From: Lysobacteraceae bacterium
GTDB lineage: Bacteria > Pseudomonadota > Gammaproteobacteria > Xanthomonadales > Ahniellaceae
NCBI GenBank assembly: GCA_021299185.1
Contig: JAJTHZ010000033.1
Span: 1 to 36,667, forward strand
DNA: 36,667 nt
Reading direction: 5' to 3'
The notes under the pieces are model-generated. The model was not told the DNA's origin. It was given only the letters and a program-made list of their open reading frames with translations, and ran no database searches. Shown in pieces: positions 24,457 through 32,802 of the stretch (position 1 is the stretch's first letter; each line of letters starts with the position of its first letter). A program made the translations under genes and the position numbers.

Positions 24457-25875
24457 ATGCCGATGATCCGCACGTTCCGCCGCATTCTTGCCGCGTCGCT
24501 GCTCGCCGCCGCCGCGCTGTGCGCCGCCGCGCCGGCCGCCGCCGAGGACGTGATCCTGCACGCCTTCAACTGGCGCTACGCCGACGTGACCGCGCGCGCC
24601 GACGAGATCGCGCGCCGCGGCTATCGCGCGGTGCTGGTGTCGCCGCCGCTGCGCTCGGAAGGCGCGCCCTGGTACCAGCGCTACCAGCCGCAGGACTACC
24701 GCGTCCTGCACAACCCGCTCGGAGACCGCGAGGACCTGCAGGCTGCCATCAACGCGCTGCGCGCGCGCGGCGTCGCGGTGCATGCCGACGTGGTCCTCAA
24801 CCACATGGCCAACGAGGCCAGCCAGCGCATCGATCTCGACTATCCCGGCGTGCGGGTCCTGGGCCAGTACCTGCTCGAAAGCGCGCAGCAGGCCCGGCGC
24901 TACCTGTTCGGCGACGTCGGCAGCAACCTGTTCACCGCCGCCGACTTCCATCCCGCGCGCTGCATCGCCGACTACAACGACCCGGCGCAGGTGCGCAACG
25001 GACGCCTGTGCGGCGGTGCCGGCGATCCGGGGCTGCCGGATCTCGCCTCGACCCCGCGCGTGCAGGCCGCACAGCGCGAATACCTGTCGCGCCTGCGCGA
25101 ACTCGGCATCACCGGCTTCCGCGTCGATGCCGCCAAGCACATGGACAATGCGCACCTCAACGCGGTGTTCACGCCGGCGATCCGCAACGGCGCCACGGTC
25201 TATGGCGAGATCATCACCGGCGGTGGCGAGGGCAACGGCGAGTACCGCCTCTATCTGCAGCCCTACCTCGCGGAAACCGACCATGCGGCCTACGATTTCC
25301 CGCTGTTCCACGCGGTGCGCAACGCGTTTTCCTTCGGCGCGCGGCTCGATGCGCTGGTCGATCCCGCCGCGCGCGGCCAGGCGCTGCCGGGCGCGCGCGC
25401 GGTGACCTTCACCGTCACCCACGACATCCCCAACAACGGCATCTTCCGCGGCCTGATCCTCGATCCGGTCGACGAGACGCTGGCCTATGCCTATGTGATG
25501 GGCCGCGCCGGCGGGATGCCGCTGGTCTACAGCGACAACAACGAATCCAACGACAACAACCGCTGGAACGGCGCGTGGCGGCGCGACGACCTGACGCGGA
25601 TGATCGGCTTCCGCAATGCGATGCGCAGGCAGGACATGCAGGTGCTGTCGGCCGGCCCCTGCCACCTGCTGTTCCGCCGCGGCCTGCGCGGCCTCGTCGG
25701 CATCAACAAGTGCGCCGAGCCCGTGCAGGCCGCGATCGAGGTCGAGGCGGCGGGACTGCCACGCTTCCAGCGCTTCCGCGAACTGCTCGCCGGCGGCAGC
25801 CTGATGATCGAGTCCGGCCCGCAGACGATCACCCTGCCGCCGCGCGCGGCGCGGATGTGGCAGCGCGGGAAGTAA
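24457..25875 (+). CDS. Secreted GH13 alpha-amylase family glycoside hydrolase
   Basis: 472 residues with a signal peptide ending near residue 29 (AALCAAAPAAA-ED). The TIM barrel has all four GH13 regions: DVVLNH (Asp111-His116), GFRVDAAKH with nucleophile Asp224, the acid/base Glu251 in YGEIITGG, and HD at 322-323 (TVTHDIPNN). These mark a functional alpha-amylase-type enzyme cutting alpha-1,4-glucans outside the cell. The C-terminal ~80 residues form a small beta domain. GGGAGG precedes the ATG at 24457. It stands alone, with no maltose uptake genes nearby. Confidence 0.93.
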   Translation: MPMIRTFRRILAASLLAAAALCAAAPAAAEDVILHAFNWRYADVTARADEIARRGYRAVLVSPPLRSEGAPWYQRYQPQDYRVLHNPLGDREDLQAAINALRARGVAVHADVVLNHMANEASQRIDLDYPGVRVLGQYLLESAQQARRYLFGDVGSNLFTAADFHPARCIADYNDPAQVRNGRLCGGAGDPGLPDLASTPRVQAAQREYLSRLRELGITGFRVDAAKHMDNAHLNAVFTPAIRNGATVYGEIITGGGEGNGEYRLYLQPYLAETDHAAYDFPLFHAVRNAFSFGARLDALVDPAARGQALPGARAVTFTVTHDIPNNGIFRGLILDPVDETLAYAYVMGRAGGMPLVYSDNNESNDNNRWNGAWRRDDLTRMIGFRNAMRRQDMQVLSAGPCHLLFRRGLRGLVGINKCAEPVQAAIEVEAAGLPRFQRFRELLAGGSLMIESGPQTITLPPRAARMWQRGK

Positions 25876-25941
25876 GGGCCACGCGCGGGTCGGCCGCCGG
25901 ACCGGAATTGATGCGGCGCCGGCCGCGTGCTTGACTGCGCC

Positions 25942-26958
25942 ATGCCCCTCGGCGACACCCCCGGCAAGACCCGCGCGCAGCCTGCCCTGGCGCGCCTGCG
26001 TGCGGATTTCCAGCTCTCGATCGTGGTCCTGTTCGGCGCCGTGTCGGCGCCGCTGATCCTGCCGTTCGGCATCTATCGCGCGATGGCGGGGCAATGGGCG
26101 GTGGCCGCGCTCGACGCCGCACTGGTGCTGGGCATCGCCGGCGCCTGCGGCTGGGCCTGGTGGCGCGGCGAGGCGCGGCGGGTGGGTGCGGCGTTGTCGG
26201 TGCTCTACACCGGCGGCGCGCTGGCCAGCGCCGAGATGCTCGGCGTGATCGGCGTGTTCTGGATGTACGCGGTGGTGGTGGCCAATTTCTTCCTGCTGCG
26301 GCGGCGCTGGGCGTGGACGGTCACCCTGGCTTCGATCGGCGTGCTGCTGTGGCGCGGCGATGCATTCGACACCGCCGCGCAGGCGTGGTCGTTCGCCGCC
26401 ACCGCGCTGCTGGTCGGCTTCCTGGCCTGGATCCTCGCCAACCGCACCGAGGCGCAGCGGGTCGAACTGGAGCAGCTAGCCACCCGCGATGCGCTGACCG
26501 GCGTGCACAACCGCCGCGCGCTGACCGAGGAGCTGGCGCTGGCCACCGAGTCGATGGCGCGTGGCGGCCCGGCGGCCGCCCTGCTGCTGTTCGACCTCGA
26601 CCACTTCAAGCGGATCAACGATGCCTGCGGACACGGCGCGGGCGACGCGGTGCTGGTGGCCTTCTGCGAGGTGCTGCGCGCCCACGTGCGGCGCACCGAC
26701 CGTTTGTTCCGGATCGGCGGCGAGGAGTTCGTGCTGCTGCTGCCGCAGGTGCCCGCCAGCGGGCTGCGCGCCTTCGCCGACACCTTGCGCGAGCGCGTAC
26801 GCGGCGACCTGCGCTCGCCGCTCGGGCCGGTGACGGTGTCGATCGGCGGCACCATCCTGCGCGCCGGCGAGTCGTGGGAGGACGGCCTGCGCCGCGCCGA
26901 CGGTGCGCTGTACCGCGCCAAGGCCGGCGGCCGCGACCGCGCCGAGGTCGCGAGCTGA
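25942..26958 (+). CDS. Membrane diguanylate cyclase (GGDEF domain)
   Basis: 338 residues. The N-terminal ~165 residues carry about six hydrophobic helices ([40 protein letters not shown], and others), followed by a GGDEF domain with the intact active-site motif GGEEF at 259-263. An RxxD inhibitory site (RRTD, 250-253) lies five residues before it, so it should make c-di-GMP from two GTP and be product-inhibited. [18 protein letters not shown] is also typical. The ATG at 25942 is preferred to a GTG five codons upstream; neither has a strong ribosome-binding site. The membrane part has no named sensor family that I recognise. Confidence 0.93.
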   Translation: MPLGDTPGKTRAQPALARLRADFQLSIVVLFGAVSAPLILPFGIYRAMAGQWAVAALDAALVLGIAGACGWAWWRGEARRVGAALSVLYTGGALASAEMLGVIGVFWMYAVVVANFFLLRRRWAWTVTLASIGVLLWRGDAFDTAAQAWSFAATALLVGFLAWILANRTEAQRVELEQLATRDALTGVHNRRALTEELALATESMARGGPAAALLLFDLDHFKRINDACGHGAGDAVLVAFCEVLRAHVRRTDRLFRIGGEEFVLLLPQVPASGLRAFADTLRERVRGDLRSPLGPVTVSIGGTILRAGESWEDGLRRADGALYRAKAGGRDRAEVAS

Positions 26959-27013
26959 GCAGGCGGCGCGCGATTCCGCGACAATGGGGGCTTCACCCCG
27001 CCGGAGCCCGCCG

Positions 27014-28018
27014 ATGAAGCCCGTCTCCCTCAGCCGCTTCCTGATCGAGGAACAGCGCGACAAGGCGCAGATCCGCCCCGACCTGCGCCTGCTGATCGAG
27101 GTCGTGGCGCGCGCCTGCAAGTCGATCTCGATCGCGGTCGGCAAGGGCGCGCTGGGCGGGGTGCTGGGCGACGCCGGGGCGACCAACATCCAGGGCGAGG
27201 CGCAGAAGAAGCTCGACGTGCTCAGCAACGAGATCCTGCTCGAGGCCAACGAATGGGGCGGGCATCTCGCCGCCATCGCCTCGGAGGAGATGGACGACCC
27301 GCACCCGATCCCGCACCGCTACCCGAAGGGCGAATACCTGCTGGTGTTCGATCCGCTGGATGGCTCGTCGAACATCGACGTCAACGTCTCGGTGGGCACG
27401 ATCTTCTCGGTGCTGCGCTGCCCCGAGGGGGTGACCGAGCCGACCGAAGCCGCCTTCCTGCAGCCCGGCGCGCAGCAGGTCGCCGCCGGCTACTGCGTGT
27501 ACGGGCCGAGCACGATCCTGGTGCTGACCCTCGGCGACGGCGTCAACGTGTTCACCCTCGATCGCGAGGTGGGCAGTTTCGTGCTCACGCGGCGCGGCGT
27601 GCGCATCCCGGAGGAGACCTCCGAGTTCGCGATCAACGCCTCCAACCAGCGCCACTGGGAGGCACCGGTGCAGCGCTACGTGGCGGAACTCACCGCCGGC
27701 AAGACCGGGCCGCGCGGGCGCGACTTCAACATGCGCTGGGTGGCCTCGATGGTGGCCGACGTGCACCGCATCCTGACCCGCGGCGGCATCTTCATGTATC
27801 CGGTGGACGCCAAGTGCCGCGACAAGGGCGGCCGCCTGCGCCTGCTGTACGAGGCCAATCCGATGGCGCTGATCGTCGAGCAGGCCGGCGGCGCGGCCAC
27901 CGACGGCCATGGCCGGCTGCTCGACCGCACGCCACGCGGGCTGCACGAGCGGGTGCCGGTGTTCCTCGGTTCGCGGCAGGAAGTGGAGCGGGTCACCGCC
28001 TACCACCGGGAAGCCTGA
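27014..28018 (+). CDS. fbp: Class 1 fructose-1,6-bisphosphatase
   Basis: 334 residues, full length for class 1 FBPase. It removes the 1-phosphate of fructose-1,6-bisphosphate in gluconeogenesis. The metal- and substrate-binding motifs are clear: [20 protein letters not shown], and [11 protein letters not shown] near the end. The start is the ATG at 27014 with GGAG upstream; the longer open frame upstream overlaps the cyclase gene. A -10-like GACAAT is at 26980-26985. The gene ends 7 bases before the convergent epimerase gene. Confidence 0.96.
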   Translation: MKPVSLSRFLIEEQRDKAQIRPDLRLLIEVVARACKSISIAVGKGALGGVLGDAGATNIQGEAQKKLDVLSNEILLEANEWGGHLAAIASEEMDDPHPIPHRYPKGEYLLVFDPLDGSSNIDVNVSVGTIFSVLRCPEGVTEPTEAAFLQPGAQQVAAGYCVYGPSTILVLTLGDGVNVFTLDREVGSFVLTRRGVRIPEETSEFAINASNQRHWEAPVQRYVAELTAGKTGPRGRDFNMRWVASMVADVHRILTRGGIFMYPVDAKCRDKGGRLRLLYEANPMALIVEQAGGAATDGHGRLLDRTPRGLHERVPVFLGSRQEVERVTAYHREA

Positions 28019-28025
28019 GCCGGCC

Positions 28026-28922
28026 TCACTCGCGCGCGATCGCAGCAGGCGCGGGCGGCAGCACGTCGGGCGATCCGGCGTCCCACGCTGCGAGCACCGC
28101 CTCGAAGCCGTGCCGCGGACGCCAGCCGAGGTCGGCGATCGCGCGCGCCGGATCGTAGACGCGGTCGATCGACGCCGGCAGCGGCCAGCCGCGCACGGCG
28201 AAGGCTTCGGCCAGCGCGGGGGCGCGGCGGCGGATGGCCGCGGCGGCATCGCGCGCCAGCAGGGGTGCGTCCTCGCGCCGGAACGGGGTGGCCCCGGACA
28301 CCACGAAGGTCGCGTGCGCCGGGCCTTCGTGCGCCAGCGCCAGCGCGTGCGCCGCGGCGACATCGCGCGCGTCGATCCCGCGCTGCAGGCGCAGCACCGC
28401 CATCGTCGGCGCCGGCTCCGGGAAGCAGCGCGACATGCGCAGGATCCGCAGCGTCGGGCCGCCCTGTCGCGCGGCCTCGCGCAGCAGGGCTTCGGCTTCC
28501 AGCTTGGTGTGGTGGTAGATCGTCTGCGGTTCGGGAACCGTGTCTTCATCGATCCAGGCCGCGGCATCCACACCCTCGGCCGCGGCACCGTACAGCGCGG
28601 TGGTCGAGGTGAGCACGATGCGCCGCACGCCGGCCGCCGTCGCGGCGTCCAGCACCGCGCGCGTGCCATCGACGTTGATGCGGCGGAACTCGGCGTCGGA
28701 CAGCACGCCAACGTGCGGCGCATGCAGCGCGGCGGCGTGCACGACCGCATCGACGCCGTCCAGCGCCGTGCGCAGCGCCGCGGCGTCGGCGAGGTCGGCG
28801 ACCCGATCGGTAGTCGACGACGGTGCGCGATCGAGGCCGACCACCCCCTGCCTGTCGGCGCGCAGCCGCGCCACGATGGCGCGCCCCACCCACCCGCTGC
28901 TGCCCGTGACCAATACCCGCAT
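28026..28922 (-). CDS. NAD-dependent epimerase/dehydratase family protein
   Basis: 298 residues, extended SDR type. The Rossmann motif TGSSGWVG is at the N-terminus. The catalytic YHHTK (Tyr-x-x-x-Lys) and the upstream LTSTTALYG follow. The family includes sugar-nucleotide epimerases and dehydratases as well as other reductases. The substrate cannot be assigned, since no sugar-nucleotide genes adjoin it. The start at 28922 gives the family-typical MRVLVTGSSG; longer readings run through the REP element and are not real. It is divergent from the oxygenase at 29102. Confidence 0.9.
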   Translation of the reverse strand: MRVLVTGSSGWVGRAIVARLRADRQGVVGLDRAPSSTTDRVADLADAAALRTALDGVDAVVHAAALHAPHVGVLSDAEFRRINVDGTRAVLDAATAAGVRRIVLTSTTALYGAAAEGVDAAAWIDEDTVPEPQTIYHHTKLEAEALLREAARQGGPTLRILRMSRCFPEPAPTMAVLRLQRGIDARDVAAAHALALAHEGPAHATFVVSGATPFRREDAPLLARDAAAAIRRRAPALAEAFAVRGWPLPASIDRVYDPARAIADLGWRPRHGFEAVLAAWDAGSPDVLPPAPAAIARE

Positions 28923-28979
28923 ACTGGCGTCCTGCGCTGCCCGAGGGCGGATTGTGGCGCGCGCCGGGGCGGCGTGGGT

Positions 28980-29048
28980 GTGGGAGCCGGCTATGCCGGC
29001 GACTGCGGCGGTCGGGGAGGTTGCAGTCGCCGCTGAAGCGGCTCCCAC
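28980..29048. repeat. Solo REP-pair (BIME-like) element
   Basis: A 69-base GTGGGAGCC...GGCTCCCAC palindrome with the same two-hairpin structure and the same length as elements one and two of the array at 23978. It lies between the divergent epimerase and oxygenase genes. Such elements are normally moved by RAYT transposases; none is in the window. Confidence 0.9.
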
Positions 29049-29089
29049 AGGGGCGGCGCGAAGGGGGCGTCGGCGCCGGCGGCGCGCAC

Positions 29090-29095
29090 TATCAT
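29090..29095 (+). promoter_or_regulatory. Possible -10 element giving a leaderless transcript
   Basis: TATCAT lies 6 bases before the ATG at 29102, which has no ribosome-binding site. If it is used, transcription would start at or next to the A of the start codon. Confidence 0.35.
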
Positions 29096-29101
29096 CGCCG
29101 G

Positions 29102-29818
29102 ATGGACCTGCCTGCCCATCCCGACTTCATCGAGGTCTATCCCGCCGCCCTGCCGCGCGAGCGATGCGCGGCGATGATCGAGCAGTTCCTGCGTTGCGGC
29201 CAGGCCGTGCGCGGGGCGACCGGCTCCGGCGTCGACACTACGCTGAAGGACTCCTGGGACATCGAGATCACCGGCCGCAGCGACTGGGCCGAGCACCACG
29301 CGGCGATCCAGCAGGCCGCCTTCGCGGGACTGGCCGAGTACGTCCGCAAGTACCGCTACACCCTGCTCGCCCCGCTGTCGATCGGCGTGCGCGACGAGGC
29401 CGGCGGCGGTCACCGGCGGCTCGACGCGGACGCGCTCGGCGCAATGCCGCCGGAGCGCTACGCCGGGGTGCTGCAGTACGCCTTCCGGCCGGGCAACATC
29501 AACCTGCAGCGCTACCTCGCCGACCAGGGCGGCTACCCGTACTGGCACTGCGAGCACTATCCCAAGGCGGGCAGCGTCGATCCCCTGCATCGCGTTCTGC
29601 TGTACACGATCTACCTCAACGAGGGCTTCGCCGAGGGCGAGACGGAGTTCTTCTACCAGCAGCGCAAGATCGTCCCGCGCACCGGCGACCTGCTGGTCGC
29701 GCCGGCCTTCTTCACCCACACCCACCGCGGCAACCGGCCGCGCGGCGGCGACAAGTACATCGCCACCTCGTGGATCCTGTTCAACCCGGCCGAGGCGCTG
29801 TTCCCGAAGCCGCGCTGA
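29102..29818 (+). CDS. 2-oxoglutarate/Fe(II)-type oxygenase
   Basis: 238 residues with the double-stranded beta-helix pattern of 2OG-Fe(II) oxygenases related to prolyl hydroxylases. The likely iron site is YWHCEHYP (His-x-Glu, where the family usually has His-x-Asp) and the distal His in FFTHTHRGNRPR. A basic residue in GGDKYIATSW would hold 2-oxoglutarate. The Glu in place of Asp makes activity plausible but not certain. No neighbour indicates a substrate. It faces the phosphoramidate-type operon tail to tail with an 18-base gap. The ATG is chosen because the upstream reading enters the REP element. Confidence 0.82.
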   Translation: MDLPAHPDFIEVYPAALPRERCAAMIEQFLRCGQAVRGATGSGVDTTLKDSWDIEITGRSDWAEHHAAIQQAAFAGLAEYVRKYRYTLLAPLSIGVRDEAGGGHRRLDADALGAMPPERYAGVLQYAFRPGNINLQRYLADQGGYPYWHCEHYPKAGSVDPLHRVLLYTIYLNEGFAEGETEFFYQQRKIVPRTGDLLVAPAFFTHTHRGNRPRGGDKYIATSWILFNPAEALFPKPR

Positions 29819-29836
29819 CCCGCGGCGCGACGCGCA

Positions 29837-30610
29837 TCAGGTGCGCGCGGCATCGACGAAGGCGCGCAGCAGCAGGTGGCCCGGCAGGCAATCGTCGTCC
29901 GCGACGCCCGCGCCGCCGAGGTGGAACTCGGGATGCCATTGCACGCCGAGCAGCCAGCCGCCCGCGACCGTCCGCAGTGCTTCGACCACGCCGTCCGGTG
30001 CCCATGCCTCCACCTCAATGCCGGGGGCCAGCCGCGCCACCGCCTGGTGATGCGCACTGCTGACGCGCGCCGGACCGTCGCCATACCAACCCTGCAGCCA
30101 ACCGCGGTCGGCGAGGCGCACCGGATGCCGGTGCATATCGTAGGCATCGGCATCGTCGTGCAGCGACGGATCGTGCCCGCTTCCCGCCAAGTCCTGCCAC
30201 AGCGTGCCCCCGAGCGCGACATTGGCCAGCTGCATCCCGCGGCAGATGCCGAGCACGGGCCGTTCCCGCGCGCGCATGCGCGCGAACAGCGCGAACTCGA
30301 TCGCGTCGCGTGCCGGATCGCCCGCCCAATCCAGATGCTGCACGGCCTCGCCCCAGCGCATCGGTGCGACGTCGCCACCCCCCTGCAGCAGCAACCCATC
30401 GAGTCGCAGCGCGAGTGCCTCGACCAAGGCCTCGGCGGCCGCCATCGGTGGCACCGGCACCACCAGCGGCACGGCACCGGCTTCGACCAACGCATCGACC
30501 AGGCGCGCGTCGACGCTCCACTGGTCGCGGCGCCGTGATCCCCGGGCGCCGGGCAGCGCCGGCGCGCGGCGGGCCGTGATGCCGACCACGGGGGCGCGCA
30601 CGGCGGTCAT
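29837..30610 (-). CDS. Class I glutamine amidotransferase-type hydrolase, predicted gamma-glutamyl-CDP-amidate hydrolase
   Basis: A 257-residue member of the peptidase C26 (PuuD-like) family with a complete triad: Cys123 in GICRGMQ, His226 and Glu228 in QWHPEF. On its own it would be annotated as gamma-glutamyl-GABA hydrolase. In this operon it corresponds to C. jejuni Cj1417, which hydrolyses CDP-L-glutamine to CDP-amidate and glutamate, leaving nitrogen on phosphorus. The start ATG at 30610 overlaps the stop of the sulfotransferase-like gene (ATGA). It is the last gene of the operon. The specific function rests on gene context; ordinary PuuD activity is the alternative. Confidence 0.83.
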   Translation of the reverse strand: MTAVRAPVVGITARRAPALPGARGSRRRDQWSVDARLVDALVEAGAVPLVVPVPPMAAAEALVEALALRLDGLLLQGGGDVAPMRWGEAVQHLDWAGDPARDAIEFALFARMRARERPVLGICRGMQLANVALGGTLWQDLAGSGHDPSLHDDADAYDMHRHPVRLADRGWLQGWYGDGPARVSSAHHQAVARLAPGIEVEAWAPDGVVEALRTVAGGWLLGVQWHPEFHLGGAGVADDDCLPGHLLLRAFVDAART

Positions 30611-31533
30611 GCGCGCGCCGGATCGACGGCTCGCGCGGCTTCCAGGGCGGCGCGGACATGCGTCGGATCGCCGTGCGGGCCGACCATCGCGCGCGCAACG
30701 TCATCGGCGTCGAACGCCGGCAGCGGCGCGCCGGTCGGTGCCGGATAGCCGAAGGCGGCGCACACCGGTGCGAGGCCGCGGTCGACCGCGGCGTGCATCT
30801 CCGGCGTGAAATGGCGGCGCCACTCGAAGGGCTCGCCGCCGGCGAGCAGGCGCGGGCCCACGCCGGCAGCCGCCAGTTCGCGGTCGGCGGCGGCGGCGAC
30901 TTCGTGACGCGCGGCGGCGCAAGCTGCGGCGCGGGCGCGCGCCGGCGCCACCAACCCCAGGTGTCGCAGCGCAAGCGCGAGCGTGCCCTGCGGATCACGT
31001 TTGCTGTCCTCGAAGCGCAGGACCAGGGCGGCCGTTGCCGGTGCAGCCAGCCACGCGCGCCAATAGAGCGCCAGCCAGGTCGCGCGATCGATCGGCCAAT
31101 GGTGGAAGCGCTCGTGCAACCAGTCGACGAATACCAGCGTCGTCTGCCGCAGCACACACGCGCGACGCCAACCCGAATACAGCGCATCGCGCGGATCGCG
31201 CACGAACAGCACGCGGCGCGGCGCGGCGACCCATTCGCCCGGCCAGCCATGGCTGAAGCGCGGCACCGGCCGGTGCCGCAGCCGGAAGACGCGGCCGTCG
31301 ACCAGTCCGGGCAGCAATCGCCGCCACGGGCTGCCGGGCAGGCTGTAGCGCCAGCGCGAGCCTCCCTCGTGCCGCCAGTGCCCGCGGTCGTCGATGCCCC
31401 AGGGTCGCCACAGGGGCACGCGGAGATCGAGCAGCGCGCTGGCAAGCCACGCGGCACCGCAAGGCAACTCCGGGGAGAGGATGTCCACATCGTAGGCCGG
31501 TGCATCCGGCGCGCAGCGCTCAGGCGCCTGCAT
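30607..31533 (-). CDS. Sulfotransferase-fold protein, predicted phosphoramidate transferase
   Basis: 308 residues resembling PAPS-dependent sulfotransferases. The 3'-phosphate-binding motif is preserved as FVRDPRDALYSGW with Arg112 and Ser120 at the family's Arg-x7-Ser spacing. The 5'-phosphosulfate loop (normally PKSGTTW or PRSGSTW) instead reads LPCGAAWLASALL at 23-35, without the usual basic and Ser/Thr residues. This would fit a donor that has a 3'-phosphate but not a sulfate, such as 3'-phospho-CDP-amidate, the expected product of the kinase encoded upstream. So I predict it moves the phosphoramidate group to an unknown acceptor. True sulfation is the alternative, but no sulfate-activation genes are present. 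It overlaps the kinase stop by 14 bases. Confidence 0.75.
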   Translation of the reverse strand: MQAPERCAPDAPAYDVDILSPELPCGAAWLASALLDLRVPLWRPWGIDDRGHWRHEGGSRWRYSLPGSPWRRLLPGLVDGRVFRLRHRPVPRFSHGWPGEWVAAPRRVLFVRDPRDALYSGWRRACVLRQTTLVFVDWLHERFHHWPIDRATWLALYWRAWLAAPATAALVLRFEDSKRDPQGTLALALRHLGLVAPARARAAACAAARHEVAAAADRELAAAGVGPRLLAGGEPFEWRRHFTPEMHAAVDRGLAPVCAAFGYPAPTGAPLPAFDADDVARAMVGPHGDPTHVRAALEAARAVDPARA

Positions 31534-32035
31534 GGCCGAGCGCCTCCCACGCGGCGAGCACGCGCCCCGCGAGCTCCTCGATCGTCGCGGGGTTGTCGTC
31601 GTTGTCGAGCACCAGGTGGGCGTCCCGCGGCCACTCGGGCGCGAGCTCCACGCCGACCCGCGGACCCGCCGCCGAGCGATCGGCCGCGCGCGCCCGCCGC
31701 ATCGCCTCCGGAGCCCGAATCCACACCTCGAGATAGCGCCGGCCAGTGCTGCGGTTGGCCTCGCGCGCCGCATCGAACAAGGCCACCACGGCCGCCACCA
31801 CCACCACACCCTCGCCGGCGAGCCATGCGGCGATGCGCGCGTAGACCAGCGCGAGTCCGCGACGCGAGTCGGCGTCGAAGCGTCGCCCGGCCTCGCCGAG
31901 CATTGCGCGAACCGCATCGCCGTCGAGCAGCACCGTCGGCGCGCCGCGGGCCCGCAGGCGCGCGCAGACCGCCGCCGCGAGCGTCGTCTTGCCGACTCCC
32001 GGCAGGCCGGTGATCCACACGACGCCGCCGCTCAT
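31520..32035 (-). CDS. APS-kinase-like kinase, predicted CDP-amidate 3'-kinase
   Basis: 171 residues with the adenylylsulfate-kinase fold: Walker A GLPGVGKTT at 10-18, VLLDGDAVR (the LDGD.(V)R motif), and the later NRSTGRRYLEVWI segment. In C. jejuni the homologue Cj1415 does not act on APS. It phosphorylates the ribose 3'-OH of CDP-amidate, giving a PAPS-like compound. ATP sulfurylase, needed for an APS role, is absent here, and the neighbours are the other phosphoramidate genes. The ATG at 32035 overlaps the nucleotidyltransferase stop (ATGA). Confidence is high for the fold, moderate for the substrate. Confidence 0.85.
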   Translation of the reverse strand: MSGGVVWITGLPGVGKTTLAAAVCARLRARGAPTVLLDGDAVRAMLGEAGRRFDADSRRGLALVYARIAAWLAGEGVVVVAAVVALFDAAREANRSTGRRYLEVWIRAPEAMRRARAADRSAAGPRVGVELAPEWPRDAHLVLDNDDNPATIEELAGRVLAAWEALGHAGA

Positions 32036-32802
32036 GCGCGCTCCCAGCGAAAGTCGTGCGACCAGCGCACGCGGCGGCGCAGGCGCGCGCGGTACAGCGC
32101 GAGGTCGCGCGCGTGGTCGACCTCCACCCAGCGCCCGTGCAGCGGCACGCCGTGTACCGCGTGCCCGACTTCGATCAGCGCGGCCAGTGCACCGGTGGTG
32201 TCGATGCGGCGCGCGCGCGACGCGGGCATCGCGTCGAGCAGCGCGCGCAGGCGACGCCACCCCGTCGGGGAGACCTTCAACAGGCCGGTGAACTGACCCT
32301 CGATCCCGCCCACGGCGTCGGCCCGGCCTCCGATCGCCGCCAGCCGGCGGCCGGTGCCCCAGCGCAGCGCCTCGGCGTCGATGAGCACATCGTCGAAGCG
32401 TGCCGACCACAGCGCATGCCAGTCGAGATCGACGCCGACCGCGAACGCACCGCGCGCCCCGGCGACCGCGCGCGGCAACGCGGGATGGAACGCGCAGTCG
32501 CCGTACACCAGCAGGAATCCAGCGGTCAGGACCGACGCGGGCACGCAGCGCAGCGAGGCCAGCGGACCGCTGTCCGCCCAATCCGGATTGAGCGCGAGCC
32601 GCTCGCCGCGGCGCAACTGCAGACGCTGGTGCGCATGACCGCCGACGATCCACGGCGGCGGAAGACCGGCCTCGGCCAGGGCTGCGCGCTGGCTGTCGAG
32701 AAGGCTGCGGCCGCCGAGCTGCACCAGGCATTTCGGGCCGCCGCGTGCGGCGCGGCCGAGCCGGCTGCCGCGTCCGGCGGCGAGGATCACCGGCTGGACC
32801 AC
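32032..32802 (-). CDS. Nucleotidyltransferase, predicted CTP:phosphoglutamine cytidylyltransferase
   Basis: 256 residues of the sugar-nucleotidyltransferase fold. The nucleotide-binding signature is VILAAGRGSRLG...PKCLVQLGG at residues 5-30. The metal-binding Asp is in LLVYGDCAFHP and the C-terminal metal site is WVEVDHARDLALY. C. jejuni Cj1416 of this type joins CTP and L-glutamine phosphate to CDP-L-glutamine. The start is a GTG at 32802 with GGAGG six to seven bases upstream, inside the end of the methyltransferase gene (16-base overlap). A very long open frame runs upstream but is not coding before this point. Function beyond 'nucleotidyltransferase' is from operon context. Confidence 0.85.
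   Translation of the reverse strand: MVQPVILAAGRGSRLGRAARGGPKCLVQLGGRSLLDSQRAALAEAGLPPPWIVGGHAHQRLQLRRGERLALNPDWADSGPLASLRCVPASVLTAGFLLVYGDCAFHPALPRAVAGARGAFAVGVDLDWHALWSARFDDVLIDAEALRWGTGRRLAAIGGRADAVGGIEGQFTGLLKVSPTGWRRLRALLDAMPASRARRIDTTGALAALIEVGHAVHGVPLHGRWVEVDHARDLALYRARLRRRVRWSHDFRWERA

Noticed and set aside
23904-25934. Long open frame with a 45-residue tandem repeat (VPATAAIGSAEVAAEAAPTG type)
   Set aside because: It is the 135-bp REP array read in frame followed by an off-frame reading of the amylase; the array has palindromic REP structure and no start context, and the amylase frame is clearly the coding one.
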